From a virus, in IMG/VR virus record IMGVR_UViG_3300037258_001204, positions 1 through 39,456 of that record: DNA of 39,456 bases. One strand, given 5' to 3'. Positions 5,039 to 12,331 of this stretch are shown one piece after another. The notes beneath the pieces were generated by a model. That model saw only the letters and a program-made list of their open reading frames with translations. It had not been told where the DNA came from and did no database searches. The position numbers were made by a program, and so were the translations under genes. Position 1 is the first letter of the stretch; each line of letters opens with the position of its first letter.

Positions 5039-6171
5039 GCGGCCGATACCAACGTGGCTCGCTGCGCCGCGAAGGGGACCGCTGGATCCTGCGCCGGCGC
5101 GTTGATGGCAAGGAACAGCGCCTGCCGATCGGCAAGGTGGCCGACCTGCGCACTGAAGGGGCGGCCAGGCGCGCGGCCGATGCGCTGCTCGAGACGATGG
5201 CCGAGGGCGCCCGGGCGGCAGGTGAGCGCATCACGTTCGAGCGCTATGCGACCTTTTTCCTCGACAAGGTCTGCGCGCAGAAAAAGCCGGCGACCGTCGT
5301 GACTTATCGCAGCGTGATCAAGCAGCACCTGCTACCGCGGCTGGGCCGCGAACCGCTCACGCGCATCGATGGACGGGCCTTCACGCGGCTGATCTCGGAT
5401 CTGGAGGGCGAGCAGCTCTCACCGCGTACCGTGCGCCTCTCGGTCATTGTTCTGGCTCGGGCGCTGCGCAGCGCGCGATCGAACGGCTACGCGGCCGCGG
5501 ATCCGGACACGAAGATCCTGCGGCTGGATTCCAAGCGATCGCTCGATCGGCCGCGGCGGGTTTTCACACGCGAGGAGCTCGTCCGCATCGTCCATGGCGC
5601 CCCCTATCCGTGGCGCGCGCTGTACGCGCTGCTGGCGTATGCAGGCCTTCGCACCGGTGAGGCGCTCGGTTTGTCCTGGCCGGCGATCGACCTGGCCGGC
5701 GCGAGCATCACGATCTTTCAGGCCGCGTACATGGGCCAGATCCAGACGACCAAGACGGCCGAGTCGGCCGTGACGATCCCGATCATTTCGCACCTGGTCG
5801 AGGAGCTCGGCACCTTCCGCTATTGGTGGCAGGACAATTGTCGGCAGGCCGCGCCGCTGTTCGAGAACGCGCCTGGCGCGGGCCTGCTGTTCCCGTCGCC
5901 GCAGGATCCGGCGCGCGCCTGTCATCGATCGGGCGTGCATAAGCACCACTTCGTCCCGCTGCTCAAGCGCCTGGGGATCGAGCCGGAGGGCTTCCACATT
6001 TTCCGGCGCACCTACGTGACCGAGCTGTTCCGCGCCGGCGCGGCCGCGCCCACGGTTAAGCGCCTGGCTCGCCACTCGGATCTGAAAACGACGGAGCGCT
6101 ACGCGCAGCTCAACGTTTCCGATCAGCGCGCAGCGGTCGAGGCCTTCGGACGCGCTTTGCCAGCGACCTGA
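5035..6171 (+). CDS. Second tyrosine recombinase, catalytically complete
   Basis: A 378-aa site-specific recombinase. N-terminal arm-binding domain: RYQRGSLRREGDRWILRRRV. SAM-like core-binding domain at about 65-150 (FERYATFFLDKV to SARSNGYA). Catalytic domain with Arg206 in GLRTGEALGLSW, a Lys in TTKTAES, His321-x-x-Arg324 in FHIFRR, His347 in LARHSD and nucleophile Tyr356 in ERYAQ. All key residues are present, unlike the left-end integrase. The ATG overlaps the initiator stop (ATGA), so it is coupled to replication and driven by PR. It may be the working integrase or excision enzyme, or act in resolving replication products. Confidence 0.9.
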   Translation: MSGRYQRGSLRREGDRWILRRRVDGKEQRLPIGKVADLRTEGAARRAADALLETMAEGARAAGERITFERYATFFLDKVCAQKKPATVVTYRSVIKQHLLPRLGREPLTRIDGRAFTRLISDLEGEQLSPRTVRLSVIVLARALRSARSNGYAAADPDTKILRLDSKRSLDRPRRVFTREELVRIVHGAPYPWRALYALLAYAGLRTGEALGLSWPAIDLAGASITIFQAAYMGQIQTTKTAESAVTIPIISHLVEELGTFRYWWQDNCRQAAPLFENAPGAGLLFPSPQDPARACHRSGVHKHHFVPLLKRLGIEPEGFHIFRRTYVTELFRAGAAAPTVKRLARHSDLKTTERYAQLNVSDQRAAVEAFGRALPAT

Positions 6172-6228
6172 GTAGTACAGGCGACATACAAACAAATCTT
6201 GTCCGCACCGCGAAAGGGGAAAAGTAAA

Positions 6229-6738
6229 ATGAAAAGCACCGTTGAATCGACAACAGGCGCCGCGCGCGTGCGCAAGCCGAGCTCGCAGCGGCTGCTGCAG
6301 CTGGCCGGCGACTGCATCGACGACGCGATCGCGTTCGGCCCGCAGGACCTGCAGGATCTGCGCGAGGCACTCGTCGAGCTGATCGCGGCGCGCCGAGATC
6401 AGCGTAACGGCGAAGCTGACGCCGGCGGCGTGCCGGCATCGATCGCTCCGATCGCAGTGATCGATCTCGCGGACCCGATGACTAATCTCGCGCCAGACAA
6501 GGTTCAGGCGCTCCAGAAATCCGCGTCCCTCGAGCTGCCGCTGCTCGCGTGGCTCGCAATCCACGGAAACGTGTGCCTGGGCCTGCGCCATCCGATGAAC
6601 CGAGGGCCCTCGAGGGCGGTCACGCTTGAAGCGCTGAAAGGCATCGGCTCAGTGCTCGTCGATCACGGCGTGCTGCTGCGCGAGCAGCTCGAGGCCGCCG
6701 AGCGCCTAGAGCGCGAACAGCAGGCCAGCACGTTGTGA
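6229..6738 (+). CDS. Early phage protein, unknown, 169 aa
   Basis: Starts MKSTVESTTGAAR after an AAAGGGGAAAAG ribosome site, the strongest among these early genes and a sign that a new translational unit begins. The N-terminal third is helical (QRLLQLAGDCIDDAIAFG; DLREALVELIAARRDQ), and the C-terminal half (LPLLAWLAIHGNVCLGLRHP, then a long LLREQLEAAERLEREQ helix) looks like a folded domain with a coiled tail. I do not recognise a family. The stop overlaps the Lar-like gene start. Confidence 0.7.
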   Translation: MKSTVESTTGAARVRKPSSQRLLQLAGDCIDDAIAFGPQDLQDLREALVELIAARRDQRNGEADAGGVPASIAPIAVIDLADPMTNLAPDKVQALQKSASLELPLLAWLAIHGNVCLGLRHPMNRGPSRAVTLEALKGIGSVLVDHGVLLREQLEAAERLEREQQASTL

Positions 6739-6965
6739 CTGCCTCGCCCAAGCTCGTCCTGGCGCTCCTCCGGGCGGCCAGCTGCCCGTTCTGCGCAGGC
6801 GCCGCGCACAAGCTGGTCGAGCTGCCGAACGGGACGCACGTCGTCGTGTGCATGCGACCAGGTTGTCACGGCTGCGGGCCCGATGGCCGCGACTACGCCG
6901 ACGCGGTCGATCGGTGGAATCGACGCTGCGAGCCAGCAGTGCCGGCGACCGGGCAGATCTCGTGA
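6735..6965 (+). CDS. Lar-like restriction-alleviation zinc ribbon protein
   Basis: A 76-aa protein with the Lar pattern: SCPFCAGAAHKL, a central VVVCMRPGCHGCG, and the closing DRWNRR. The CPFC and CxxxxCxxC pairs would hold one zinc. Lar/RalR-type proteins of Rac and lambda-like phages modulate host type I restriction to protect phage DNA, but many small zinc ribbons of this shape are untested. GTG start overlaps the previous TGA. Function is assigned by family resemblance only. Confidence 0.65.
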   Translation: MTASPKLVLALLRAASCPFCAGAAHKLVELPNGTHVVVCMRPGCHGCGPDGRDYADAVDRWNRRCEPAVPATGQIS

Positions 6966-7417
6966 GCTGGCTGCGCGCGCTGCTCGGGCTGGCCGCCGCA
7001 ACGGCGATCGCGCGCGAGCTCGTCTACGTCACCTGGGCGCAGGCGGATCGGATGCTGCGCGACCCGAGCGGCGGCTGGTCGCTCGCTCCGGAGGAGGACC
7101 GCAACCGGGTGCTAGGGATGGCCTACCTCGAGCGCCGGCGGCCGCCGGCGGACCGCATGAGCGCGATCAACCCGGCGGCTGCGCATCGCTGTCACTGGCC
7201 GGGCTGCAGCGCCCTGGTGCCCCCCGAGCGATGGGGCTGCCAGCCACACTGGTACGCGCTGCCGGCCGAGCTGCGCCGGCGGCTGTGGTCGACCTACCGC
7301 ACCGGCCAGGAGATCTCGAAGACACCGAGCCTGGAATACCTGGCGGCCGCGCGCGCTGCCCAGGACTGGATCCAGGCGCACGCCGCCGAGCTGCGCTCGC
7401 TGATGGTGGAACCGTGA
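6962..7417 (+). CDS. Phage protein with N-terminal membrane segment and Cys/His motif
   Basis: A 151-aa protein starting at GTG in a GTGA overlap. Residues about 4-20 (LRALLGLAAATAIARELV) are moderately hydrophobic and may be a membrane or amphipathic helix. From about residue 72, HRCHWPGCSALVPPERWGC followed by QPHWYALPAELRRRLWSTYR has a C-x4-C...C-x2-H layout suggesting one zinc site. This C-terminal module (to AARAAQDWI) is familiar from early operons of many proteobacterial phages, where it usually stands alone. Function unknown. Confidence 0.7.
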   Translation: MSWLRALLGLAAATAIARELVYVTWAQADRMLRDPSGGWSLAPEEDRNRVLGMAYLERRRPPADRMSAINPAAAHRCHWPGCSALVPPERWGCQPHWYALPAELRRRLWSTYRTGQEISKTPSLEYLAAARAAQDWIQAHAAELRSLMVEP

Positions 7418-7719
7418 CCAGGTCGGCCGAGCTCACCCCGACGATGTGCAAGGCGATCGCCTTCATGCGAGCGCACGGCGATGTGATCGCCCGCTACCCG
7501 GGCGACTACTGGTGCGGGCCGCGGTTCGACCGGTACCGATCGTTGGAGAGCTCGACCGTGCAGGCCCTGGTCGATCGCGGGCTGGCCGAATACCACGCCT
7601 GGGCGGCGTATTCGCGCGGCAGCGGGCTTGAGCATTTCCCGATCGGGGCACGACTGACTGCGCAGAGTGCGGCGTATCTCGGCGAAGCGGCCGCAAAAAG
7701 GCCTATTTCTCCCGAGTAA
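7414..7719 (+). CDS. Small phage protein, possible winged-helix fold
   Basis: A 101-aa protein starting at GTG that overlaps the previous stop. It reads LTPTMCKAIAFMRAHG, YPGDYWCGPRF, SSTVQALVDRGLAEYHAW, FPIGARLT. The helix - strand - 'STVQALVDRGLAEY' - strand order resembles a minimal winged helix and recurs in phage early operons. No enzymatic motif. The last gene of a tightly coupled run; a 41-nt gap follows. Confidence 0.65.
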   Translation: MTRSAELTPTMCKAIAFMRAHGDVIARYPGDYWCGPRFDRYRSLESSTVQALVDRGLAEYHAWAAYSRGSGLEHFPIGARLTAQSAAYLGEAAAKRPISPE

Positions 7720-7760
7720 TTCGCAACGTCGCTTTATTGCTAACTTAATGGCACAGGAAA

Positions 7761-8198
7761 ATGAGCATGAGAAAAATCAGAAAGTCGCAGGGGAAAGTTA
7801 AAGTGAAGGGCGAACGCCCCCGGCCGCCCCCGGTCGATCCGGCGCCGATCTTCAGATCGTTGTGCGATGCATCGCCACTCAACCCACGCGGGGCCGACGA
7901 GCTGTTCCTTCGCACCTTCCGCCGCGGCTTCATCGAGCGCCAGGGCGCCGCCGGCTCCCCGCCGGTATGTGTCTGTATCGCCTGCGGTTGCGATGATCTG
8001 CACCCCTGCGACAGCGACCTGGGCAAGCCGTGCAGGTGGAGCTACCTCGCACCGCTCGCGGGCATCAGGATCTGCTCGAGCTGCTTCCCGCGCGATGCCG
8101 AGGCCGCCTGCCGCCTCGGAATGGCTTTCGGCCGGATCGCAAAGCTGGTGCTCGAGCGCGATCCGCTGGCGCGGCGCGCCGCCAGGCGCGCGGCGTGA
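7761..8198 (+). CDS. Cys-rich phage protein, putative zinc binding
   Basis: A 145-aa protein with an ACAGGAAA ribosome site. A basic N-terminus (MSMRKIRKSQGKVKVKGERP) precedes a helical part (FLRTFRRGFIERQG). A cysteine cluster follows at about 70-110: CVCIACGCDDLHPC, then CRW and ICSSCF. The ACGC-x-D-x2-PC...CxW...CxxC signature is seen in small phage proteins thought to bind one or two zinc ions. The 41-nt AT-rich gap upstream could hold a promoter but no convincing pair of boxes was found. Function unknown. Confidence 0.7.
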   Translation: MSMRKIRKSQGKVKVKGERPRPPPVDPAPIFRSLCDASPLNPRGADELFLRTFRRGFIERQGAAGSPPVCVCIACGCDDLHPCDSDLGKPCRWSYLAPLAGIRICSSCFPRDAEAACRLGMAFGRIAKLVLERDPLARRAARRAA

Positions 8199-8476
8199 TG
8201 CAACTGTTGCTCGAGATCGGCCAGGCGGCGACCTTCGACGGGCTCGTGCACGGGACCGACGGGGTACTCACGCTGCCCGAGGGGGCCGACCTGGTGCTGG
8301 CAACCAAGGACGGGGCTACCGAGTCCGGGCTGCCGGCCGCGGTGCTCGCCTTCACCGTCCAGCTGCCGGACGGGCGCACCGCCCGCGCGCGGACGGTGCT
8401 GACGGTGCGCCTGCTGATCATGACGCTCGTCGCCCTGCGCGGCCGCTACGGCCCGGACGGGAAGGGCGCGAACTGA
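8198..8476 (+). CDS. Small beta-rich early protein, unknown
   Basis: A 92-aa protein in a TGATG overlap with its upstream neighbour. Alternating hydrophobic strands (LLLEIGQAATFDGLVHG; GVLTLPEGADLVLATK; AAVLAFTVQLPDGRT; VLTVRLLIMTLVAL) suggest a small beta barrel. No family recognised. The coupling by four-base overlaps on both sides supports translation. Confidence 0.6.
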   Translation: MQLLLEIGQAATFDGLVHGTDGVLTLPEGADLVLATKDGATESGLPAAVLAFTVQLPDGRTARARTVLTVRLLIMTLVALRGRYGPDGKGAN

Positions 8477-8655
8477 TGGCCCGGCGCGTCGGCAGCCTCA
8501 AGATCAGCGTGAGCCCACGCCTGCGCTCCTACCTTGATCGCCTGGTCGCGATCCAGGGCTACGGGTCGGATCGCCAGAAGGTGGCCGAGCGCTTTGTCTG
8601 GGACGGTGTTCACCGCCTGCTCGAGGCCGGCGTCCTGAAGGAGCGCGGACCCTGA
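8476..8655 (+). CDS. Short helical protein, possible RHH-type regulator
   Basis: A 59-aa protein that starts in a TGATG overlap: MARRVGSLKISVSPRLRSYL, DRLVAIQGYGSDRQKVAERF, VWDGVHRLLEAGVL. A basic strand (SLKISVSP) followed by two helices fits a ribbon-helix-helix DNA-binding fold, as in CopG-like antitoxins and phage regulators. No toxin partner is seen beside it. It ends the coupled block before the opposite-strand cassette. Confidence 0.5.
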   Translation: MARRVGSLKISVSPRLRSYLDRLVAIQGYGSDRQKVAERFVWDGVHRLLEAGVLKERGP

Positions 8656-8674
8656 GCTCGTGTACCGCAAAAAG

Positions 8675-8691
8675 TGCATCCCGGGGATGCA
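8675..8691. promoter_or_regulatory. Perfect 17-bp palindrome
   Basis: TGCATCCCGGGGATGCA has two 8-base arms around a central G. It lies 19 bp after the stop of the short RHH-like gene and before the convergent zinc-ribbon cassette. It could be a regulator operator or a weak bidirectional terminator stem, though no T-run follows. Confidence 0.45.
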
Positions 8692-8864
8692 GATTGGCGG
8701 GGCGGCGAGCCGGGGCGCCAGGTTCTCGGCGCATCGCCATGCGAATTCAGCCTGGCGATCAATCCGGACGCTTTTCTTCAGTGAGTTTGCGAAATTGCGC
8801 AGGTCGCCGATTCGGCTGCCGCGGGCGAGCTCGGCGCGCGCAGGGCGTTCAATGCGCTCGGCGG

Positions 8865-9107
8865 TCAATTCTTTCTCGCGTAGTGCACCTTGCCCGTCTG
8901 CCCGCACTGCGCGCAGGTTGGGCGCAGGGCCGCCAAGATGTCATCGGGCATCTGGCCGTAGCTCGTAACCGTGATGGTCTCGCCGCTGAAGCCCTCCAGA
9001 CTGAAGTGCTCCCACAGGGCGCTGTAGGGCTGATCGTTCTTGCGCAGGACGACAAAGCCCCGGTGGCCGCACTGGCAGACGATTTGACTGCGGGTGGTGG
9101 ACGTCAT
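8865..9107 (-). CDS. Zinc-ribbon protein, paralogue 1
   Basis: An 80-aa protein on the strand opposite to all neighbours. It has IVCQCG near the N-terminus and TCAQCGQTGKV near the C-terminus, a CxC...CxxC zinc ribbon. The middle (LEGFSGETITVTSY, MPDDILAALRPT) is shared with the next gene. The two are about 60% identical over equal length. A GGAG site precedes the ATG. Opposite orientation and its own flanks suggest a moron that may be expressed in the lysogen. No function is known to me. Confidence 0.7.
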   Translation of the reverse strand: MTSTTRSQIVCQCGHRGFVVLRKNDQPYSALWEHFSLEGFSGETITVTSYGQMPDDILAALRPTCAQCGQTGKVHYARKN

Positions 9108-9277
9108 GGCTGCTGGCTCCGTCGGCCTCGGAAAACCGATGCGCGCGTAGCAAAAAAGAATAAGCAGCGCAGGAATTCAGGACGTGCGGCTTGTCACAGA
9201 CCGGCGCTCTTCGGACTAACGGGCCCCCGATGAGCCGGCAGGCCTACAGGGGGCCGGGCATTAGCAGCCGTCGGCCA

Positions 9278-9520
9278 TCAACGTTTCGTCGCGTATTGGA
9301 CCTTTCCTGTCTCCCCGCACTGCGGGCAGGTGGGCCGCAGTGCAGCCAAGATATCCGGGGGCGTGTCGCGGTAGCTCATGATCGTAATGGTCTCGCCGCT
9401 GAAGCCATCGAGACTGTACTTTTCCCAGAAGGGGGTGTCGGGCTGATCGCTTTCGCTGATCACCAAGTGGCCTGCGTTCCCGCACTGACAAACGATTGGG
9501 CGCTTAGTAAGCATGGTCAT
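9278..9520 (-). CDS. Zinc-ribbon protein, paralogue 2
   Basis: An 80-aa protein (MTMLTKRPIVCQCG ... TCPQCGETGKVQYATKR), tandem paralogue of the gene 170 bp downstream on the same strand. The start at 9520 is preferred over the internal ATG at 9514 because an AAGGGAAG ribosome site is correctly spaced from it and the two paralogues then have identical length. Four cysteines (CxCG and CxxCG) fit one zinc. The shared GFSGETIT and PDILAALRPTC blocks mark the family. The frame stays open far upstream, but that part runs through the integrase remnant. Role unknown. Confidence 0.7.
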   Translation of the reverse strand: MTMLTKRPIVCQCGNAGHLVISESDQPDTPFWEKYSLDGFSGETITIMSYRDTPPDILAALRPTCPQCGETGKVQYATKR

Positions 9521-9599
9521 CAGTGTTGGCTTCCCTTCATCTTTGCCGGGCAACGGCGCGCCCTGACGAGGCGGCCTGCGATTTTTGTACCTGCAGCAT

Positions 9600-9775
9600 G
9601 CCACACTCGCGCGCGGGAGGCCCTCGAGCGCGTCAGGCACTGCGCGCACGGAAGGGGACATGCACATCAGAGGATGAAGGCTGGACTTTCGGCGCGATTT
9701 CATTTCCATGACCTGCGCGCGAAGTCGGCGAGCGACGCGGATAGTGACCAGGAGGCCGCCGATTCGGCTCCCGCG
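9600..9775 (+). pseudogene. Decayed integrase fragment
   Basis: Bases 9673-9775 encode MKAGLSARFHFHDLRAKSAS and DQEAAD, the box II segment of the left-end integrase, at close to 90% DNA identity but in the opposite orientation. One inserted base after the DQEAAD codons breaks the frame before the catalytic His and Tyr. Upstream, in another frame, RQALRARKGT resembles RRALICNRKGS of the same protein, which suggests an internal deletion. It is non-functional and lies beside the zinc-ribbon pair. The remaining bases of the 9521-9899 gap show no further gene. Confidence 0.75.
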
Positions 9776-9899
9776 CACCGCCGCCGCGCAAGAAATTTCT
9801 CTTTCCGATACCGCGGTTTGAAGTCGCACTCCGCGCGATTTTTTTCCGCCCGCCGTGGCGTCGTAGCAACTCAATCCGTCACCGACAGGAGGCAATCCC

Positions 9900-10118
9900 A
9901 TGCCCGAAGACATCACTGACGAACAGACCGCCGCCCTGGTGCGTTACCTCAGCCGAGCCGTGCTGGCCGGCCTGTGCGTGGCCGCAGCGCGCGCGAGCGC
10001 CGTCGCTCCGCTCGGCTCCGATCCGCAGGGCGCCGCCGTCGCGGCCGCCGCGGACGAGGGGCTTGCGCTGGCCGACGCGCTGCTTGAGCGCTTGGGCCCG
10101 GCGCCCTTGCCGACATGA
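9900..10118 (+). CDS. Small Ala-rich early protein, unknown
   Basis: A 72-aa protein with a strong AGGAGG site 7 nt before the ATG, restarting translation after the inserted cassette. MPEDITDEQTAALVRYLSRA starts an acidic then Ala-rich helical sequence; two long helices with hydrophobic faces (LAGLCVAAARASAVAPLG; AVAAAADEGLALADALLERL) are likely. No family recognised. The TGA overlaps the next ATG. Confidence 0.6.
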   Translation: MPEDITDEQTAALVRYLSRAVLAGLCVAAARASAVAPLGSDPQGAAVAAAADEGLALADALLERLGPAPLPT

Positions 10119-10306
10119 GCCTGGTGAACGAGCTGGAGGCGGTCTCCGACGAGGAGCTCGCCGAAATGATCGAACGCTGCCGACGGCGAGTGCAGCCCGG
10201 CTATTTCGAACGCTACGGCATGGATCTGCCGGCCGAGTCGGCCGCGACGCTGCGCGCGCTGCTAGAGCTGCAGCGCCGGCGACGACAGCAGCAGGTGGGC
10301 GCGTGA
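10115..10306 (+). CDS. Small acidic helical early protein
   Basis: A 63-aa protein in an ATGA overlap (MSLVNELEAVSDEELAEMIE, ALLELQRRRRQQQVGA). Acidic N-terminal helix, basic C-terminal helix. I see no known domain. Coupled on both sides (its stop overlaps the next GTG), so it is very likely translated. Confidence 0.55.
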   Translation: MSLVNELEAVSDEELAEMIERCRRRVQPGYFERYGMDLPAESAATLRALLELQRRRRQQQVGA

Positions 10307-10725
10307 GCGGCCGCGGCCGGATCGTGCTGCCCGGAGAGGGCCCGGGCGGTCAGGACGAGCCGGGCGCGCAGCGCGTCTACACGATCGAGGCCGGCTCGGG
10401 CGTCGACCAGGTGCTGCTCGAGCGCGTGCGCCAGGTTTGCGCGGAGGGATTCGACGGCAAGCACGACGCCAGGTGGACGAGCGACGAGCTCATCGGCGCG
10501 GCGATCGCGCTACTGCTATCGGCCATGTCGGGCGGCCACGACGTGGATGATGCGACGGCCGAAGGTCTGATCGAGATGGCGCGCGACTTCTGGCCGAGCG
10601 GGGCCGGCGAGCTCAAGCGCAAGACGCCCGATCGCGATCTGGTGCGTGCCGCGGCGTTGCTGCTGGCGGAGCTCGACCGGCGCTATCTGGCGCGCTCAGC
10701 CGAGCGTCCGGTGCTGCAGTCGTGA
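10303..10725 (+). CDS. Early phage protein, unknown, 140 aa
   Basis: Starts at GTG (VSGRGRIVLPGEGPGG) in a GTGA overlap. From about residue 30 the sequence is helical: VDQVLLERVRQVCAEGFDGK, WTSDELIGAAIALLLSAMSG, LIEMARDFWPSGAGE, DLVRAAALLLAELDRRYL. The FDGKHDARWTSDEL region, together with 'DFWP...DRDLVRAAALLLAELDR', is a pattern I know from small phage proteins of no assigned function. No catalytic motif. Confidence 0.65.
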   Translation: MSGRGRIVLPGEGPGGQDEPGAQRVYTIEAGSGVDQVLLERVRQVCAEGFDGKHDARWTSDELIGAAIALLLSAMSGGHDVDDATAEGLIEMARDFWPSGAGELKRKTPDRDLVRAAALLLAELDRRYLARSAERPVLQS

Positions 10726-10994
10726 GCGCCGCCGACGGCAGCGAGCCGGATCCGGATGATCATGGCGGTCCGGGCATCGCCGCCGGCGAGGCCTTCGCCA
10801 GGGCGATGATGCCGGCGATCCGGATCTGCGTGGACAACGCCATGTCGCCCGCGCAGTTCTGGGCCGGCTTCGTGACGGGCGTGGCCGGCATGGCGATCGC
10901 CGACCTGGGCGGCTACACGGCCGCCGCGCTGCTGGAAACGGCCGCGCGCGTCGCCAAGCAGATCGCCGCCGAGCGCGACGGCCGGGTGAACTGA
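10722..10994 (+). CDS. Small early protein with hydrophobic helix
   Basis: A 90-aa protein at a GTGA overlap. The acidic start (DGSEPDPDDHGG) is followed by FARAMMPAIRICVDNAMSPA and a hydrophobic stretch (FWAGFVTGVAGMAIADLGGY), which may be a membrane segment. It ends with an amphipathic helix (ALLETAARVAKQIAAERDG). No family recognised. Confidence 0.55.
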   Translation: MSAADGSEPDPDDHGGPGIAAGEAFARAMMPAIRICVDNAMSPAQFWAGFVTGVAGMAIADLGGYTAAALLETAARVAKQIAAERDGRVN

Positions 10995-10995
10995 C

Positions 10996-11346
10996 GTGGC
11001 GAAGCTCTTCGGACTGGCTTGGCCGCAGCACCCGCACGAGCTGCCGACCGATCGGCGGATGCTGCTCCGGTTCGCGCTCGATGCCATGCCGGTGTTTGAA
11101 ACTCGCGCGCGCTGCCGGATCGCGATGCTGCACGGTCTGGCCAGTTTCGAGCACGACAACGTCTACCTGCAGGTGCGCGACGTACCGGAGGGCGAGCCAC
11201 TGCTGGCCGGTCGAATCGTCTGGTCGGTCACCCTGGAGAAGCACGCGATCGCGCAGCTCGGCACGCCCACGCCAGTGTGGTTCGAGGACTGCCTGCACGC
11301 GAAAGAGATCTACGAAAGCGCCGAAAATCCCTGGAGACTGCATTGA
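10996..11346 (+). CDS. Early phage protein, unknown, 116 aa
   Basis: GTG start one base after the preceding stop. It reads MAKLFGLAWPQHPHELPTDR, then helical RMLLRFALDAMPVFETRARC and beta-like VYLQVRDVPEGEPLLAGRIV, ending with PVWFEDCLHAKEIYES. Mixed alpha/beta and probably globular. I do not recognise it. Four-base coupling to the following TTG gene. Confidence 0.6.
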   Translation: MAKLFGLAWPQHPHELPTDRRMLLRFALDAMPVFETRARCRIAMLHGLASFEHDNVYLQVRDVPEGEPLLAGRIVWSVTLEKHAIAQLGTPTPVWFEDCLHAKEIYESAENPWRLH

Positions 11347-11585
11347 TCAACGGACTGATCGAGATCAAGCGCCTCGAGGATCTGCGATCGCGCGTCAAGC
11401 GACTGGCGCAGCACTACGCCGCGAGCCGCCCTGACATCACGCAGCTGCGCGTTGCGCGCGCGGATTTCGAGCTGCTCGCGCGCGCTAGCCCTGCAGCCCT
11501 GGTCGGCGCCGGCATCGGCGAGCACCAGGGCCGTTTCTACATCCTCGAGGCCGCCCGGCGCTTCGAACTGGTGAGCTCCACGTGA
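11343..11585 (+). CDS. Small early protein with TTG start
   Basis: An 80-aa protein. The TTG overlaps the previous TGA (TTGA), matching the coupling used throughout this operon; the frame's earlier GTG would overlap the neighbour by about 70 nt. LINGLIEIKRLEDLRSRVKR is basic and helical, followed by RPDITQLRVARADFELLARA and GRFYILEAARRFELV. Function unknown. Confidence 0.55.
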   Translation: MINGLIEIKRLEDLRSRVKRLAQHYAASRPDITQLRVARADFELLARASPAALVGAGIGEHQGRFYILEAARRFELVSST

Positions 11586-12331
11586 GTGCGATCGGCGAGG
11601 AGATCTCGCGCATCGGAGAAGCCCACGCGCGGATCCTGGACGAGCTCGGCGATCGGCCGCTCGATCACGCGGAGCTGGCCGCGGCTACAGGCCTTTCCGG
11701 CTCGCTGCTGCTGAACTCGGTGCGCACGCTCGAGCGCGGAGGCCGGATCCGCTACGTGCGCGGCCGCTACGAACTCACAGGCTCGCCGGTCGCGCTGCGC
11801 GCGGATGACGAGGGCGGCATGGTGCTGTCGCCCGACCCGCGGCCGCGGCCGCGGCCGGAGCCACCGGCGCCGGCGAGTGCCTCGCAGGCCGCCGCGGCGA
11901 TCGCCACGGCGCGCGCGACGCCAGGGCGGCGTGACGCAACGAAACCGTCAATCGATGAGACGGAATCGCCTGTCGGCGCAACAAAGCCTGCGATTTCCGA
12001 GACGAAAGCCACGATTCATGAAACGCCGGCACCCGCCGGCGGCACTAGCCAGGAGACAGCCATGCCAAGAGGTGTTTACCCGCGGAAGCCCAAGACGCCC
12101 CGACCCGCAGCCGCACCGAATCCGCCGCGTCCACGACGAATGACCGCGACGGTATCCAGCGCATTCGAGCCGTTCCACATTCCCGCATCGCCCGCGCTGG
12201 CCGCAACATTTGAGGACGGGATCGTGAAGGTCGCCAACGATCCTGCACACCCGGTCGCGATGACCCTGGCGCAAGCGGACCAGTTCGCCGACTGGTGGAG
12301 GCGATCACGCGGAACAGCGACGGCGCTGTGA
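11582..12331 (+). CDS. Winged-helix DNA-binding protein with long disordered tail
   Basis: A 249-aa protein at a GTGA overlap. Residues about 1-62 form a small winged helix (ILDELGDRPLDHAELAAATG, SGSLLLNSVRTLERGGRIRY). Residues about 75-195 are Pro/Ala/Thr-rich and disordered, with ETKP/ETKA repeats and PRGVYPRKPKTPRP. A short C-terminal module follows (FEPFHIPASPALAATFEDGI ... MTLAQADQFADWWR). Likely an early regulator. In-frame ATGs inside the tail could give shorter products. Confidence 0.6.
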   Translation: MSAIGEEISRIGEAHARILDELGDRPLDHAELAAATGLSGSLLLNSVRTLERGGRIRYVRGRYELTGSPVALRADDEGGMVLSPDPRPRPRPEPPAPASASQAAAAIATARATPGRRDATKPSIDETESPVGATKPAISETKATIHETPAPAGGTSQETAMPRGVYPRKPKTPRPAAAPNPPRPRRMTATVSSAFEPFHIPASPALAATFEDGIVKVANDPAHPVAMTLAQADQFADWWRRSRGTATAL

